Below, one piece after another: positions 29,428 to 39,613 of a stretch of DNA of 64,000 nt; within the stretch, counting starts at the first letter, position 1, and each line of letters begins with the position of its first letter. The notes under the pieces are model-generated. The model saw nothing but the letters and a program-made list of their open reading frames with translations, was not told where the DNA came from and ran no database searches. This DNA comes from Kitasatospora cheerisanensis KCTC 2395 (GTDB lineage: Bacteria; Actinomycetota; Actinomycetes; Streptomycetales; Streptomycetaceae): NCBI RefSeq assembly GCF_000696185.1, contig NZ_KK853997.1:2316578-2380577 (forward strand). Reading direction: 5' to 3'. A program made the position numbers and the translations under genes.

Positions 29428-30546
29428 ATGGACACCACCGTGGATCTCGACACTTTCTCCTCGCTCGTCGAACGGCCTGACGAGAGTGCGCGCCGCGGCG
29501 CCGAGGAGCGCTGGCAGCAGTTGGCCGTGCCGCGCGGCGGCCTGGGCCGGCTCCAGGAGCTGGCGGCCTGGCTGGCGTCCGCGCAGGGCGAGGCGCCGAC
29601 CCGCCCGCTGGGCACCAGCCGGGTCCTGCTGTTCGCCGCCGACCACGGCGTCGCCTCGCTCGGCATCTCCGCGCTCGACGCCCGCGGCGGCACCGCCGAG
29701 CGGGTCCGCGCGGTGCTCGACGGCACCGCCCCGGTCTCGGTGCTGGCCCGCCGCTACGGCGCGGACGTCCGGGTGGTCGACATCGCCGTGGACGCCGACC
29801 CGGCCGAGTTCCCCGAAGAAGTCGTCCGCCACCGCGTCCGGCGCGGCTCCGGCCGGATCGACGTCGAGAACGCGCTGACCCCGGACGAGGCCGCGCGGGC
29901 CTTCCGGGCCGGCATGGCCGTCGCCGACGAGGAGGCCGACGCCGGGACCGACCTGGTCCTGCTCGGCGACCTCGGCGTGGGCTCCACCACCGTCGCCGCC
30001 GTGCTGATCGGTGCCCTCTGCGGCACCGACGCCGCCGCCGTCACCGGCCGCGGCTCCGGCATCGACGACCGGGTGTGGATGACCAAGTGCGCCACGGTCC
30101 GCGACGCGCTGCGCCGGGCCCGCCCGGTGCTCGGCGACCAGCTCGCGCTGCTCGCCGCGACCGGCGGCGCGGACTTCGCGGCGATCACCGGCTTCCTGCT
30201 GCAGGCCGCCGTCCGCAAGCTCCCGGTCGTCCTCGACGGCGTGGTCTCCGCGGCGAGCGCGCTGGTCGCGCAGCGGATCGCGTTCCGCGCCCCCGAGTGG
30301 TGGCGGGCCGCCGCGCTGACCGGTGAGCCGGCGCAGGCCAAGGCCTACGACCGCCTCACCCTGACGCCCCTGCAGGACACCGCCGTCACCATGGGCGAGG
30401 GCGTCTCCGCAGTGCTCGCCCTCCCGCTGCTCCAGGCCGCCGGCGACACCCTCGCCGAACCGGCCGCCGTCCCCACCGCGAAGCCGCTGCCGCCGCGGGC
30501 CCCGGCCAAGCTGCCGACGGCGGCGGAGCTGCTCGGGCGCTACTGA
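29428..30546 (+). CDS. cobT: Nicotinate-nucleotide--dimethylbenzimidazole phosphoribosyltransferase
   Basis: CobT makes alpha-ribazole phosphate, the lower ligand precursor of cobalamin. The 372-residue protein has PRGGLGRLQELAAWLASAQG, FAADHGVASLGISA, DLVLLGDLGVGSTTVAAVLIGAL, VTGRGSGIDD and the C-terminal GEG (VTMGEGVSAVLAL) with the catalytic Glu. The ATG at 29428 lies 11 bases after cobU. cobS follows after 11 bases, so the three genes form one operon. Confidence 0.96.
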   Translation: MDTTVDLDTFSSLVERPDESARRGAEERWQQLAVPRGGLGRLQELAAWLASAQGEAPTRPLGTSRVLLFAADHGVASLGISALDARGGTAERVRAVLDGTAPVSVLARRYGADVRVVDIAVDADPAEFPEEVVRHRVRRGSGRIDVENALTPDEAARAFRAGMAVADEEADAGTDLVLLGDLGVGSTTVAAVLIGALCGTDAAAVTGRGSGIDDRVWMTKCATVRDALRRARPVLGDQLALLAATGGADFAAITGFLLQAAVRKLPVVLDGVVSAASALVAQRIAFRAPEWWRAAALTGEPAQAKAYDRLTLTPLQDTAVTMGEGVSAVLALPLLQAAGDTLAEPAAVPTAKPLPPRAPAKLPTAAELLGRY

Positions 30547-30557
30547 GGCCCCGGCCG

Positions 30558-31328
30558 GTGAGCAACGAGAGCACCGCCGCGTCCCCGGTCTCGCACGGCC
30601 TGCGGTTCGCCTTCGGCACCTTGACGGTGTTTCGGGTCCGGGTGCACCGCTGGGACCGGGCCGCGGGCGGCGCCGCGATGGCGCTGGCGCCCGTGGTCGG
30701 CCTCGTGGTCGGAGCGCTGGCCGGCGCCGTCGGCGCGCTGGTCGCGTGGCGGGGCGGGGCGCTGCTGGGTGCCGTCGCGGTGGTGGCCGTCGGCGCGGTG
30801 GCGACCCGCGGGCTGCACCTGGACGGGGTGGCCGACGTCGCGGACGGGCTGGGCAGCGGCAAGCCCGCCGAGGACGCCCTGCGGATCATGAAGCAGTCGG
30901 ACATCGGGCCGTTCGGCGTGCTGACGCTGCTGCTGCTGATGCTGGCTCAGGTCGCTGCGCTGGCCGGGCAGTTCGGGGCCTCGCCGTGGCGCGGGGCGCT
31001 CGCCGCCGGCGTCGCGGCGACCGCGGGCCGCACCGCGCTGCTGTGGGGGTGCCTGCGCCCGGTGCCGGCCGCCCGGCCCGGCGGGCTGGGGGCGATGGTC
31101 GCGGGCACCGTCCGCCCGGCGACGGCGGTGCTGGTGACGCTGCTGGTGGCCGCCGCTGCGGCGGCGCTGCGCTGGCAGTGCGGGGTGGCGGTGCTGCTCG
31201 GGGTGGCGCTCGCGGGGGGCCTGCTGCGGCGGTGCGTGCGGCGCTTCGGCGGGGTGACGGGGGACGTGCTGGGGGCGCTGGTGGAGACCTCGGCGACCGG
31301 GACGCTGGTGGCGCTCGCGCTGGCATGA
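30558..31328 (+). CDS. cobS: Adenosylcobinamide-GDP ribazoletransferase
   Basis: The 256-residue integral membrane enzyme joins adenosylcobinamide-GDP with alpha-ribazole to finish the nucleotide loop. Six or so membrane helices are seen, with the metal-binding active-site motif HLDGVADVADGLGSGKPAEDALRIMKQSDIGPFG. The start is GTG. It is the last gene of cobU-cobT-cobS. Confidence 0.96.
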   Translation: MSNESTAASPVSHGLRFAFGTLTVFRVRVHRWDRAAGGAAMALAPVVGLVVGALAGAVGALVAWRGGALLGAVAVVAVGAVATRGLHLDGVADVADGLGSGKPAEDALRIMKQSDIGPFGVLTLLLLMLAQVAALAGQFGASPWRGALAAGVAATAGRTALLWGCLRPVPAARPGGLGAMVAGTVRPATAVLVTLLVAAAAAALRWQCGVAVLLGVALAGGLLRRCVRRFGGVTGDVLGALVETSATGTLVALALA

Positions 31329-31541
31329 CGGCGCGTCCGTCCGGGAACTCACGCACCGTCACAACTCGCGGCGGTTCGTGCACGGGGGCAGGCGGGGCGG
31401 CGAGATCCCAGTATGCGGACTACCATGCGGTGAGCACCCTGGCCCCATGCCCCGTTTTGCCGCGAGGTCTGCCTGGGTTTTGCCGGTCGGCAATGGAGCC
31501 GGCGCCGGCTGTGGACCGCGAAAGAACAGGACGCATTTGTC

Positions 31542-33038
<1,497 letters not shown>

Positions 33039-33046
33039 CCCGATGA

Positions 33047-33085
33047 CGTGAGGGGCCCGACACCAACGGTGTCGGGCCCCTCACG
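33047..33085 (+). terminator. Terminator of pepA
   Basis: A perfect 18-base stem (33047-33064 with 33068-33085) with an AAC loop directly after pepA. Confidence 0.88.
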
Positions 33086-33422
33086 CATTACCAGCCGGTA
33101 GTGACCGGTGCCAATTCGAGGATCTGTTCGCCTCCGGCGAAACTTGATTCCGCAGTGCGGAACCAGGCTGGCGAAGACCCCCGTACGGAGTACCGCCGAA
33201 CGCCGATTTCCCGGCCGTGAGCTGGGACGATACCTCCAGGACCGGGTCACCCCACCGCTCCGCGGACCGCACCGGGGTCCGGCCGGGGCACCCTCCGACG
33301 CCACCCGCCGCCAACAAGTGCAAAGATGTATTTCCGGCACGACTGGGCGCCCTTACAAGGGCACTCACCCACCGGACCGCGACCGGCCCGGCGATCCGCA
33401 CCTTTTGCATGGAGGACGTGAC
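33086..33422 (+). promoter_or_regulatory. Leader/promoter region of lpdA with palindrome
   Basis: These 337 bases hold no convincing gene. A perfect palindrome TTCCGCA-G-TGCGGAA occupies 33148-33162 and could bind a dimeric regulator or fold in RNA. A GGAGG site at 33411 serves the lpdA GTG. No clear -35/-10 pair was identified. Confidence 0.45.
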
Positions 33423-34811
33423 GTGGCGAACGACGCCAGCACCGTTTTCGACGTAGTCATTCTCGGAGGCGGAAGCGGCGGCTACGCCGCGGCCCTCCGC
33501 GGCGCTCAGCTGGGTCTGAGCGTCGCGCTGATCGAGAAGGGTGAGCTGGGCGGCACCTGCCTGCACCGCGGCTGCATCCCGACCAAGGCGCTGCTGCACG
33601 CCGCCGAGGTCGCCGACGAGACCCGCGAAGCCGCCGAGTTCGGCGTTCTCGCCAGCTTCCAGGGCATCGACATCAAGGGCGTCCACAAGTACAAGGACGA
33701 CGTCGTCTCGGGCCTGTACAAGGGCCTGCAGGGCCTGGTCGCCTCGCGCAAGGTCACCTTCATCCAGGGCGAGGGCCGGCTGTCCTCGCAGACCTCGGTG
33801 GACGTCAACGGCCAGCGCATCGAGGGCCGCCACATCGTCCTCGCCACCGGCTCCGTCCCGCGCTCGATCCCGGGCCTGGAGATCGACGGCAACCGGGTCA
33901 TCTCCTCCGACCACGCGCTGAAGCTCGACTACATCCCGAAGTCGGCGATCATCCTCGGCGGCGGCGTCATCGGCTGCGAGTTCGCCTCGGTCTGGAAGTC
34001 CTTCGGCGTCGACGTCACCATCGTCGAGGGCCTGCCGCACCTGGTGCCGCTGGAGGACGAGAACTCCTCCAAGCTGCTGGAGCGCGCCTTCCGCAAGCGC
34101 GGCATCAAGTTCGAGCTGAAGTCCCGCTTCTCCGGCGTGGAGTACACCGCCGACGGCGTCCGGGTCTCCACCGAGAACGGCAAGTCCATCGAGGCCGACG
34201 TGCTGCTCGTCGCCATCGGCCGCGGCCCGGTCTCGGCCGGCCTGGGCTACGAGGAGCAGGGCGTCGCGATGGACCGCGGCTACGTCCTGGTCGACGAGTA
34301 CCTGCGCACCAACGTGCCGACCATCTCCGCCGTCGGCGACCTGGTCCCGACCCTGCAGCTGGCCCACGTCGGCTTCGCCGAGGGCATGCTGGTGGCCGAG
34401 CGGATCGCCGGCCAGAAGGTCGTCCCGATCGACTACGACGGCATCCCGCGGGTGACGTACTCCAACCCGGAGGTCGCCTCCGTCGGCCTGACCGAGGCCA
34501 AGGCCGTCGAGCAGTACGGCAAGGACAAGATCGTCACCCTGAAGTACAACCTCGCCGGCAACGGCAAGAGCAAGATCCTCAAGACCGCCGGCGAGATCAA
34601 GCTGGTCCAGGTCAAGGACGGCGCCGTCGTGGGTGTCCACATGGTCGGCGCCCGCATGGGCGAGCAGGTCGGCGAGGCCCAGCTGATCTACAACTGGGAG
34701 GCCCTGCCCGCCGAGGTCGCGCAGCTGATCCACGCGCACCCGAGCCAGTCCGAGGCCCTCGGCGAGGCCCACCTCGCGCTGGCCGGCAAGCCGCTGCACG
34801 CGCACGACTGA
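33423..34811 (+). CDS. lpdA: Dihydrolipoyl dehydrogenase (E3)
   Basis: E3 reoxidises the dihydrolipoyl arms of 2-oxo acid dehydrogenase complexes with NAD. The 462-residue protein has the FAD motif ILGGGSGGYAAALRGAQLG, the redox disulfide GGTCLHRGCIPTK, the NAD motif ILGGGVIGCEFASVW, and the catalytic His-Glu pair in HAHPSQSEALGEA. The GTG at 33423 has GGAGG eight bases upstream. sucB follows 58 bases later on the same strand. Confidence 0.97.
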   Translation: MANDASTVFDVVILGGGSGGYAAALRGAQLGLSVALIEKGELGGTCLHRGCIPTKALLHAAEVADETREAAEFGVLASFQGIDIKGVHKYKDDVVSGLYKGLQGLVASRKVTFIQGEGRLSSQTSVDVNGQRIEGRHIVLATGSVPRSIPGLEIDGNRVISSDHALKLDYIPKSAIILGGGVIGCEFASVWKSFGVDVTIVEGLPHLVPLEDENSSKLLERAFRKRGIKFELKSRFSGVEYTADGVRVSTENGKSIEADVLLVAIGRGPVSAGLGYEEQGVAMDRGYVLVDEYLRTNVPTISAVGDLVPTLQLAHVGFAEGMLVAERIAGQKVVPIDYDGIPRVTYSNPEVASVGLTEAKAVEQYGKDKIVTLKYNLAGNGKSKILKTAGEIKLVQVKDGAVVGVHMVGARMGEQVGEAQLIYNWEALPAEVAQLIHAHPSQSEALGEAHLALAGKPLHAHD

Positions 34812-34869
34812 TCGCGCCCCCGTCCCCCTTCATTCCTGAACGCAAGACTTGATAGGAGTCGCTGGAACC

Positions 34870-36646
34870 ATGGCGGTCTCAGTAACACTGCCCGCGCTGG
34901 GCGAGAGCGTGACCGAAGGCACCGTCACCCGCTGGCTGAAGGCCGAGGGTGAGCGCGTGGAGATGGACGAGCCCCTGCTCGAGGTCTCCACCGACAAGGT
35001 CGACACCGAGATCCCGGCGCCGGCCTCCGGCATCCTGGCCTCGATCAAGGTCGGCGAGGACGAGACCGTCGAGGTGGGCGCCGAGCTGGCGATCATCGAC
35101 GACGGCTCCGGCGCCCCCGCCGCCGCCCCGGCGCCCGCCGCCGAGGCCGCTCCGGCTCCGGCCGCCGAGGCTCCGGCCGCGCCGGTGGCCGAGGCCCCGC
35201 CGCCCCCGCCGAGGCCCGGCTGCCGCTCCGGCCGCCGCCGCCCCGTCCGCCGACGCCACCCCCGTGGTGCTGCCGGCGCTGGGCGAGTCGGTCACCGAGG
35301 GCACCGTCACCCGCTGGCTGAAGGCCGAGGGTGACACCGTCGCCGTCGACGAGCCGCTGCTCGAGGTCTCCACCGACAAGGTCGACACCGAGATCCCCTC
35401 CCCCGTGGCGGGCACCCTGGTGAAGATCCTGGTCGGCGAGGACGAGACCGCCGAGGTCGGCGCCCAGCTCGCGCTGATCGGTGCCGCGGGCGCGGCCGCC
35501 GCCGCTCCGGCCCGGCTGCCGCTCCGGCTGCCCCGGCCGCTCCGGCCCGGCGCCCGCCGCCGCTCCGGCTCCGGCCGCTGCCCCGGCCCCGCGCCGGCCG
35601 CTCCTGCCGCCCCGGCCGCTGCCCCGGCTCCGGTTGCCGCCGCCCCGGCCGCTCCGGCCCCGGTCGCCGCTCCCGCTCCGGTTGCCGCCGCGCCGGCCGC
35701 TGCCGCTCCGGCCGCGGACGCCGGTGACGCCTACGTCACCCCGCTGGTGCGCAAGCTCGCCGCCGAGCACGGTGTCGCGCTGTCCGCCGTCGCCGGTACC
35801 GGTGTCGGTGGCCGCATCCGCAAGCAGGACGTGATCGCCGCCGCCGAGGCCGCGAAGGCCGCGCCGGCTCCGGCCGCCGCCCCCGCTGCCGCCGCCCCGG
35901 CGAAGGCCGCCGCCGCTCCTTCCGAGCTGCGTGGCCAGACCGTCAAGATGACCCGCATGCGCAAGGTCATCGGCGACAACATGCTGAAGGCCCTGCACGA
36001 GCAGGCCCAGCTGACCAGCGTGGTCGAGGTGGACGTCACCAAGATCATGTCGCTGCGCGCGAAGGCGAAGGACTCCTTCCTGGCCCGCGAGGGCGTGAAG
36101 CTGTCCCCGATGCCGTTCTTCGTGAAGGCCGCGGCCCAGGCGCTGAAGGCCCACGCGGTCATCAACGCCCGGATCAACGAGGCCGAGGGCACCATCACCT
36201 ACTTCGACACCGAGAACATCGGTATCGCGGTGGACTCCGAGAAGGGTCTGATGACCCCGGTCATCAAGGGTGCGGGCGACCTGAACATCGCCGGCATCTC
36301 GAAGAAGACCGCGGAGCTGGCCTCGAAGGTCCGCGGCAACAAGATCACCCCGGACGAGCTGTCCGGTGCGACCTTCACCATCTCCAACACCGGTTCGCGC
36401 GGTGCGCTGTTCGACACCGTCATCGTCCCGCCGAACCAGGTCGCGATCCTGGGCATCGGCGCGACGGTGAAGCGCCCCGTGGTGATCGAGGCCGACGGCG
36501 GCACCGCCATCGGCATCCGCGACATGACCTACCTGTCGCTCTCCTACGACCACCGCCTGGTGGACGGCGCGGACGCCGCCCGCTACCTGGTCGCGGTCAA
36601 GGAGATCCTGGAGGCCGGCGAGTTCGAGGTCGAGCTCGGCCTGTAA
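34870..36646 (+). CDS. sucB: 2-oxo acid dehydrogenase E2 (dihydrolipoyl succinyltransferase), frameshifted in this sequence
   Basis: The E2 core transfers the acyl group from lipoyl to CoA. Two lipoyl domains are seen, each with the modified lysine in [12 protein letters not shown], then an E1/E3-binding domain ([33 protein letters not shown]) and the catalytic domain with the [11 protein letters not shown]is. The first lipoyl domain lies in the frame starting at ATG 34870 (AGGAG upstream), but that frame ends at 35334. All later domains lie in a second frame that runs to 36646. The shift falls in the Ala/Pro linker at about 35199-35219. A second Arg-rich scramble in the next linker (35509-35594) fits three missing bases. 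Errors in C runs explain both better than decay of a central metabolic gene. Lipoylation would depend on lipA/lipB at 48-50 kb. Confidence 0.9.
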
Positions 36647-36663
36647 GGCGCCCCGGTTCCGTC

Positions 36664-36703
36664 CGCGAGCCCCGCACCGTCCCCGGACGGCGCGGGGCTC
36701 GCG
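36664..36703 (+). terminator. Terminator of sucB
   Basis: A perfect 12-base stem (36664-36675 with 36692-36703) with a 16-base loop that can pair further inside, 17 bases after the sucB stop. Confidence 0.75.
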
Positions 36704-36786
36704 CGCGTCCGGGCACTTGTCGGGCTGTGCCGTCGGCGGTGCGATCGGGTGCGGGCGCGGTGCGGATTGTGGATGCTTGAGCGGTG

Positions 36787-37302
36787 ATGGACGAGACGGC
36801 ATTCTGGCAGCTGATCGACGACTCCCGGGACGCGGCCGGGGGTGATCCGGACGAGCAGGCGCAGGCCTTGGTGGAACGGCTGATGGGGCTGACCCCCGAC
36901 GACGTGCTGGACTTCGCCCGGCAGTTCGAGGCGCGGTTCCAGCGGGCCTACACGGTGGAGCTGTGGGGCGCCGCGTACCTGCTGCTCGGCGGGGCCTCCG
37001 AGGACAGCTTCGACTACTTCCGCTGCTGGCTGATCGGCCAGGGCCGGGAGGTCTTCGAGGGCGGGGTGCACGACCCGGACGAACTCGCCGAGCTGCTCCC
37101 CGACTTCGACGAGGAGGAGGACGGCGACGCCGAGGAGCTCGGCTACGCCGCCGACGAGGCGTACGAGCGGCTGACCGGCCTGCCGCTGCCGGACCTGGGG
37201 GTCCGTCAGCCGCCGGTGGCGCAGGGCGCGCCGTTCGACTTCGCGGACAAGACGGTGATGGCGGCCCGCTACCCCCGGCTGTGGGAGCTGTACGGGGACT
37301 GA
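36787..37302 (+). CDS. DUF4240 protein
   Basis: The 171-residue acidic protein matches the DUF4240 pattern: MDETAFWQLIDDSRDAAGGDPDEQAQALVERL at the start, DDVLDFARQFEARFQRAYTVELWGAAYLL, DSFDYFRCWLIGQGREVFEGGVHDPDELAELL, and a C-terminal YPRLWELYGD. A GTG lies immediately before the ATG, so the start may be 36784. No export signal. Members of this family are often linked to WGR/toxin-immunity-like genes, but nothing of that kind is nearby. Function unknown. Confidence 0.88.
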   Translation: MDETAFWQLIDDSRDAAGGDPDEQAQALVERLMGLTPDDVLDFARQFEARFQRAYTVELWGAAYLLLGGASEDSFDYFRCWLIGQGREVFEGGVHDPDELAELLPDFDEEEDGDAEELGYAADEAYERLTGLPLPDLGVRQPPVAQGAPFDFADKTVMAARYPRLWELYGD

Positions 37303-37383
37303 CGGGCCGTCGGAGGCCGTCGGCGCCTGCTGCTCGGCCTGCTGCCCGGTCTGCTGCCTGCTGCTCGGTGCCTGCTGCGGGCG

Positions 37384-38271
37384 TCAGGAGGCCTGGCGGA
37401 TGCCGTGCATGATCCGGTCGAGCACGGCGGGCTGCGGGGCCTTGGGGTCGTCGTCCACGCCGCCGTGCAGGATCACGTAGCCGCCGCCGCTCGCCGGGAC
37501 GGCCGCCACCACCACGTAGCCGGCCGGGCCCTCGGCCTGCGGGTGGACGTACCAGCGGATCGCCCAGCCGGACGCGCCCGCGACGTCGAGGGTGCCGGAG
37601 CTCTGCTCGTCGTGGTCCTTCAGGTCGCCGAAGACGCTGGGGGCGTAGGCGGCGATCTCGTGCTCGGCGGCGGTCCGCGCGTCCGGGGCGTCGACCGGAT
37701 CGGCGGCGACGGCGAACTGGCCGCGCACGCACAGCGAGCTGGACTGGCTGCACGCGTACTGGCCGGAGATCTCCAGCACGGACGCCTGGTCGGTGGCGGG
37801 CTCGGCCGTCCAGCCCTCGGGCAGCGGCACGCCCCAGCCGTGCGTCCGGTCGGCGATGGTCAGGGACGGGTCGATGCTGCCGTCCGGCGTCGGGGAACTG
37901 CTCCGGGACGGGCCCGGGCTGGACGTGGCGATGGTGAGCGACGGCGACGGGTCGGGCTTCTTCGCGGCCTCGGGCTGCAGCGCCCACACGGCGACGGCGA
38001 CCGCGCCGATCACCACCGCGACCACGGCGCCGGTCGCCCCGAGCACCAGGCCGCGACCGCCGCCCCCGTTCGGCGGTGACGGCGGGGCGGTGCTCGGGCC
38101 GGCGCTCCAGGACTCGGCCGTGGTGGCCGGGCCGGTGCTCCAGGACTGGGTGACGGCGTCGTTCAGCCGGTTCGCCGGGCGGTGGGAGTCCGTCCAGGCG
38201 CTGCCGTCCCACCAGCGTTCCTGTCCGGTGCCGGGGACGGGGTACCAACCGGGCGGCGTCGGATTGCTCAC
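37384..38271 (-). CDS. DUF2510 single-pass membrane protein
   Basis: The GTG at 38269-38271 gives 295 residues. The N-terminus is a DUF2510 module (PPGWYPVPGTGQERWWDGSAWTDSHRP). One membrane helix lies at about residues 75-97 (GLVLGATGAVVAVVIGAVAVAVWAL), then a Ser/Pro linker and an extracellular C-terminal domain with one Cys pair (QYACSQSSSLCVRG). A TACGGT hexamer six bases before the GTG suggests leaderless transcription. The role is unknown; the C-terminal domain resembles secreted lipoprotein LpqN-like folds only loosely. Confidence 0.82.
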   Translation of the reverse strand: MSNPTPPGWYPVPGTGQERWWDGSAWTDSHRPANRLNDAVTQSWSTGPATTAESWSAGPSTAPPSPPNGGGGRGLVLGATGAVVAVVIGAVAVAVWALQPEAAKKPDPSPSLTIATSSPGPSRSSSPTPDGSIDPSLTIADRTHGWGVPLPEGWTAEPATDQASVLEISGQYACSQSSSLCVRGQFAVAADPVDAPDARTAAEHEIAAYAPSVFGDLKDHDEQSSGTLDVAGASGWAIRWYVHPQAEGPAGYVVVAAVPASGGGYVILHGGVDDDPKAPQPAVLDRIMHGIRQAS

Positions 38272-38370
38272 GCCGGTACCGTACCGCCCTGCCCCTGCGC
38301 CCGGGAGCGCCGGGTCGGTCACGAATCGGGCAGCGCCGCAGGGCAGTTGACGGACCGAGAGGATCGTCGG

Positions 38371-38874
38371 TCAGTCCAGGGCCCGGCCCATCCACACGTC
38401 GTCGACGTAGGCGTCCTCCAGCAGGAAGTGTCCGGGCAGCACACCGAGCACCTCGAACCCGTTGCGCTCGTACAGCCGCCGGGCGGGAGCGTTGTGGCCG
38501 AGCACCCGCAGCGTCAGCCGGCGGGCGCCGGCCGCGCGGGCGGCGTCGCAGGCGGCGGCGAGCAGGGCGTCGCCGACGCCCCGGCCACGGGCCTGCGGGA
38601 GCAGCGCCAGGCCCTGGATCTGCCGGACATGGGCGTTCGACGCCAGCGGGATCTCCTGCACCTGGCGGATGTAGCCGACCACCTCGCCGTCGAGCTCGGC
38701 GACCAGGTACTGATCGGGCCGGTGCTGCGGATCGAAGACGGGCGCATCGGCCGCCCCCTTCGGAGCGACTTCGCTCAGCGGTGACCAGACGGCATGGTCG
38801 ACGGCGCGAATCGCCTGCTCGTCCAGCTCCTGCGCGGGTCGGATGATCGGATCGGTCGATGGCATGGCCGCCAT
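38371..38874 (-). CDS. GNAT-family N-acetyltransferase
   Basis: The protein has 167 residues from ATG 38872-38874 (or 164 from the second ATG at 38863-38865; neither has a strong ribosome site). The GNAT core is clear: YLVAELDGEVVGYIRQVQ, the acetyl-CoA loop LLPQARGRGVGDALLAAACDAAR, and LRVLGHNAPARRLYERNGFEV, followed by the end segment DDVWMGRALD. Substrate unknown. Upstream lies a 0.7 kb gene-free region with large repeats. Confidence 0.9.
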   Translation of the reverse strand: MAAMPSTDPIIRPAQELDEQAIRAVDHAVWSPLSEVAPKGAADAPVFDPQHRPDQYLVAELDGEVVGYIRQVQEIPLASNAHVRQIQGLALLPQARGRGVGDALLAAACDAARAAGARRLTLRVLGHNAPARRLYERNGFEVLGVLPGHFLLEDAYVDDVWMGRALD

Positions 38875-39613
38875 GGTAGGCGCACCCCATCCGTTCGTGC
38901 CGGGAATTGTCTCCGCGCCAAGGGGCAGGCGGAACGCGAGCGCCCTGCGCGGGCGGCGTCGGAACGGAAGGCGGACGGGGTGGACGACGGAGAACGAGAA
39001 GCGCCGCAGCGCACGGGCGCACCGGACTGCTGCGGGCAACGGACGCGGCGGCAGGCACCACGGCTCCCGGCAGGTCGGGCGATCGGCAGACGGATCAGCT
39101 GGTCGGCGGAGAACGAGCAACGCCGGGCCGGAGAACGGACACGGCGCACGCAGCACCGGGACCGCCCGGAGCGGCCGGACGGCGTCGGAGCGGACGGTGG
39201 ACCGGGCGGACGGCGGGGAACGAGAAGCGCCACAGGCCGCGGGCGCACCGGGGACGAGCCCGGGCCGCTGCGGCCGACGAACGCGGCGGCTCCCGGCGGG
39301 CCGGGCGATCGGCAGACGGATCAGGTGGTCGGCGGAGAACGAGCGACGCCGGGCCGGACCTCGTGGACAGGCCCGACTGTTGCCAGCGGGCGAACAGCGG
39401 CGGGCCGCAGGCCGTGCGTGCGGGCGGGTACCGGGAAGCTGCGGGCGGGTCGGGTGATCGGCCGAGGGCCGGGTCGGGGGCGCGCGGCGCGGGACCGGGC
39501 TCGGTGTGCCGGTGGTCGGGGCTGCGCTGAGGTGGCGTCAACTCTGGACAGACCGGGGCGGTGTGCGGGTCGTAGCCGTCGGCGGGGTCGTGAGGGCTGG
39601 GAGGATGGGCGGT
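38875..39613. other. Gene-free 739-base interval with long direct repeat
   Basis: No reading frame here has convincing gene features: the open frames are Arg-rich, change character along their length and lack ribosome sites. The plus strand is rich in G and A. It holds the 226-base-period repeat given separately and a weaker third match around 39446. The last 100 bases should hold the promoter of the TIGR01777 gene. Confidence 0.6.
38955..39358. repeat. Imperfect direct repeat of about 180 bases, period 226, with four internal motif copies
   Basis: Bases 38955-39134 and 39181-39358 align almost without gaps at a constant offset of 226. A shared core GGWCGRCGGRGAACGAG followed by MRRCGCC begins at 38982, 39101, 39208 and 39327, that is at alternating steps of 119 and 107. 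The segment GGGCGATCGGCAGACGGATC is identical in both copies. Because 226 is not a multiple of three, the repeat is not a protein repeat. Its function is unknown. Confidence 0.7.

Noticed and set aside
35093..39061. Open frame of over 1300 codons on the minus strand across sucB and its neighbours
   Set aside because: It is the antisense shadow of high-GC genes: low-complexity Arg/Gly/Ala sequence, no family motif, and it crosses five well-supported features.
38794..39600. Possible Arg-rich repeat protein encoded in the 38.9-39.4 kb repeat region
   Set aside because: The two repeat copies fall in different frames because the period is 226 bases, no ribosome site is seen, and the open frames are a by-product of base composition.
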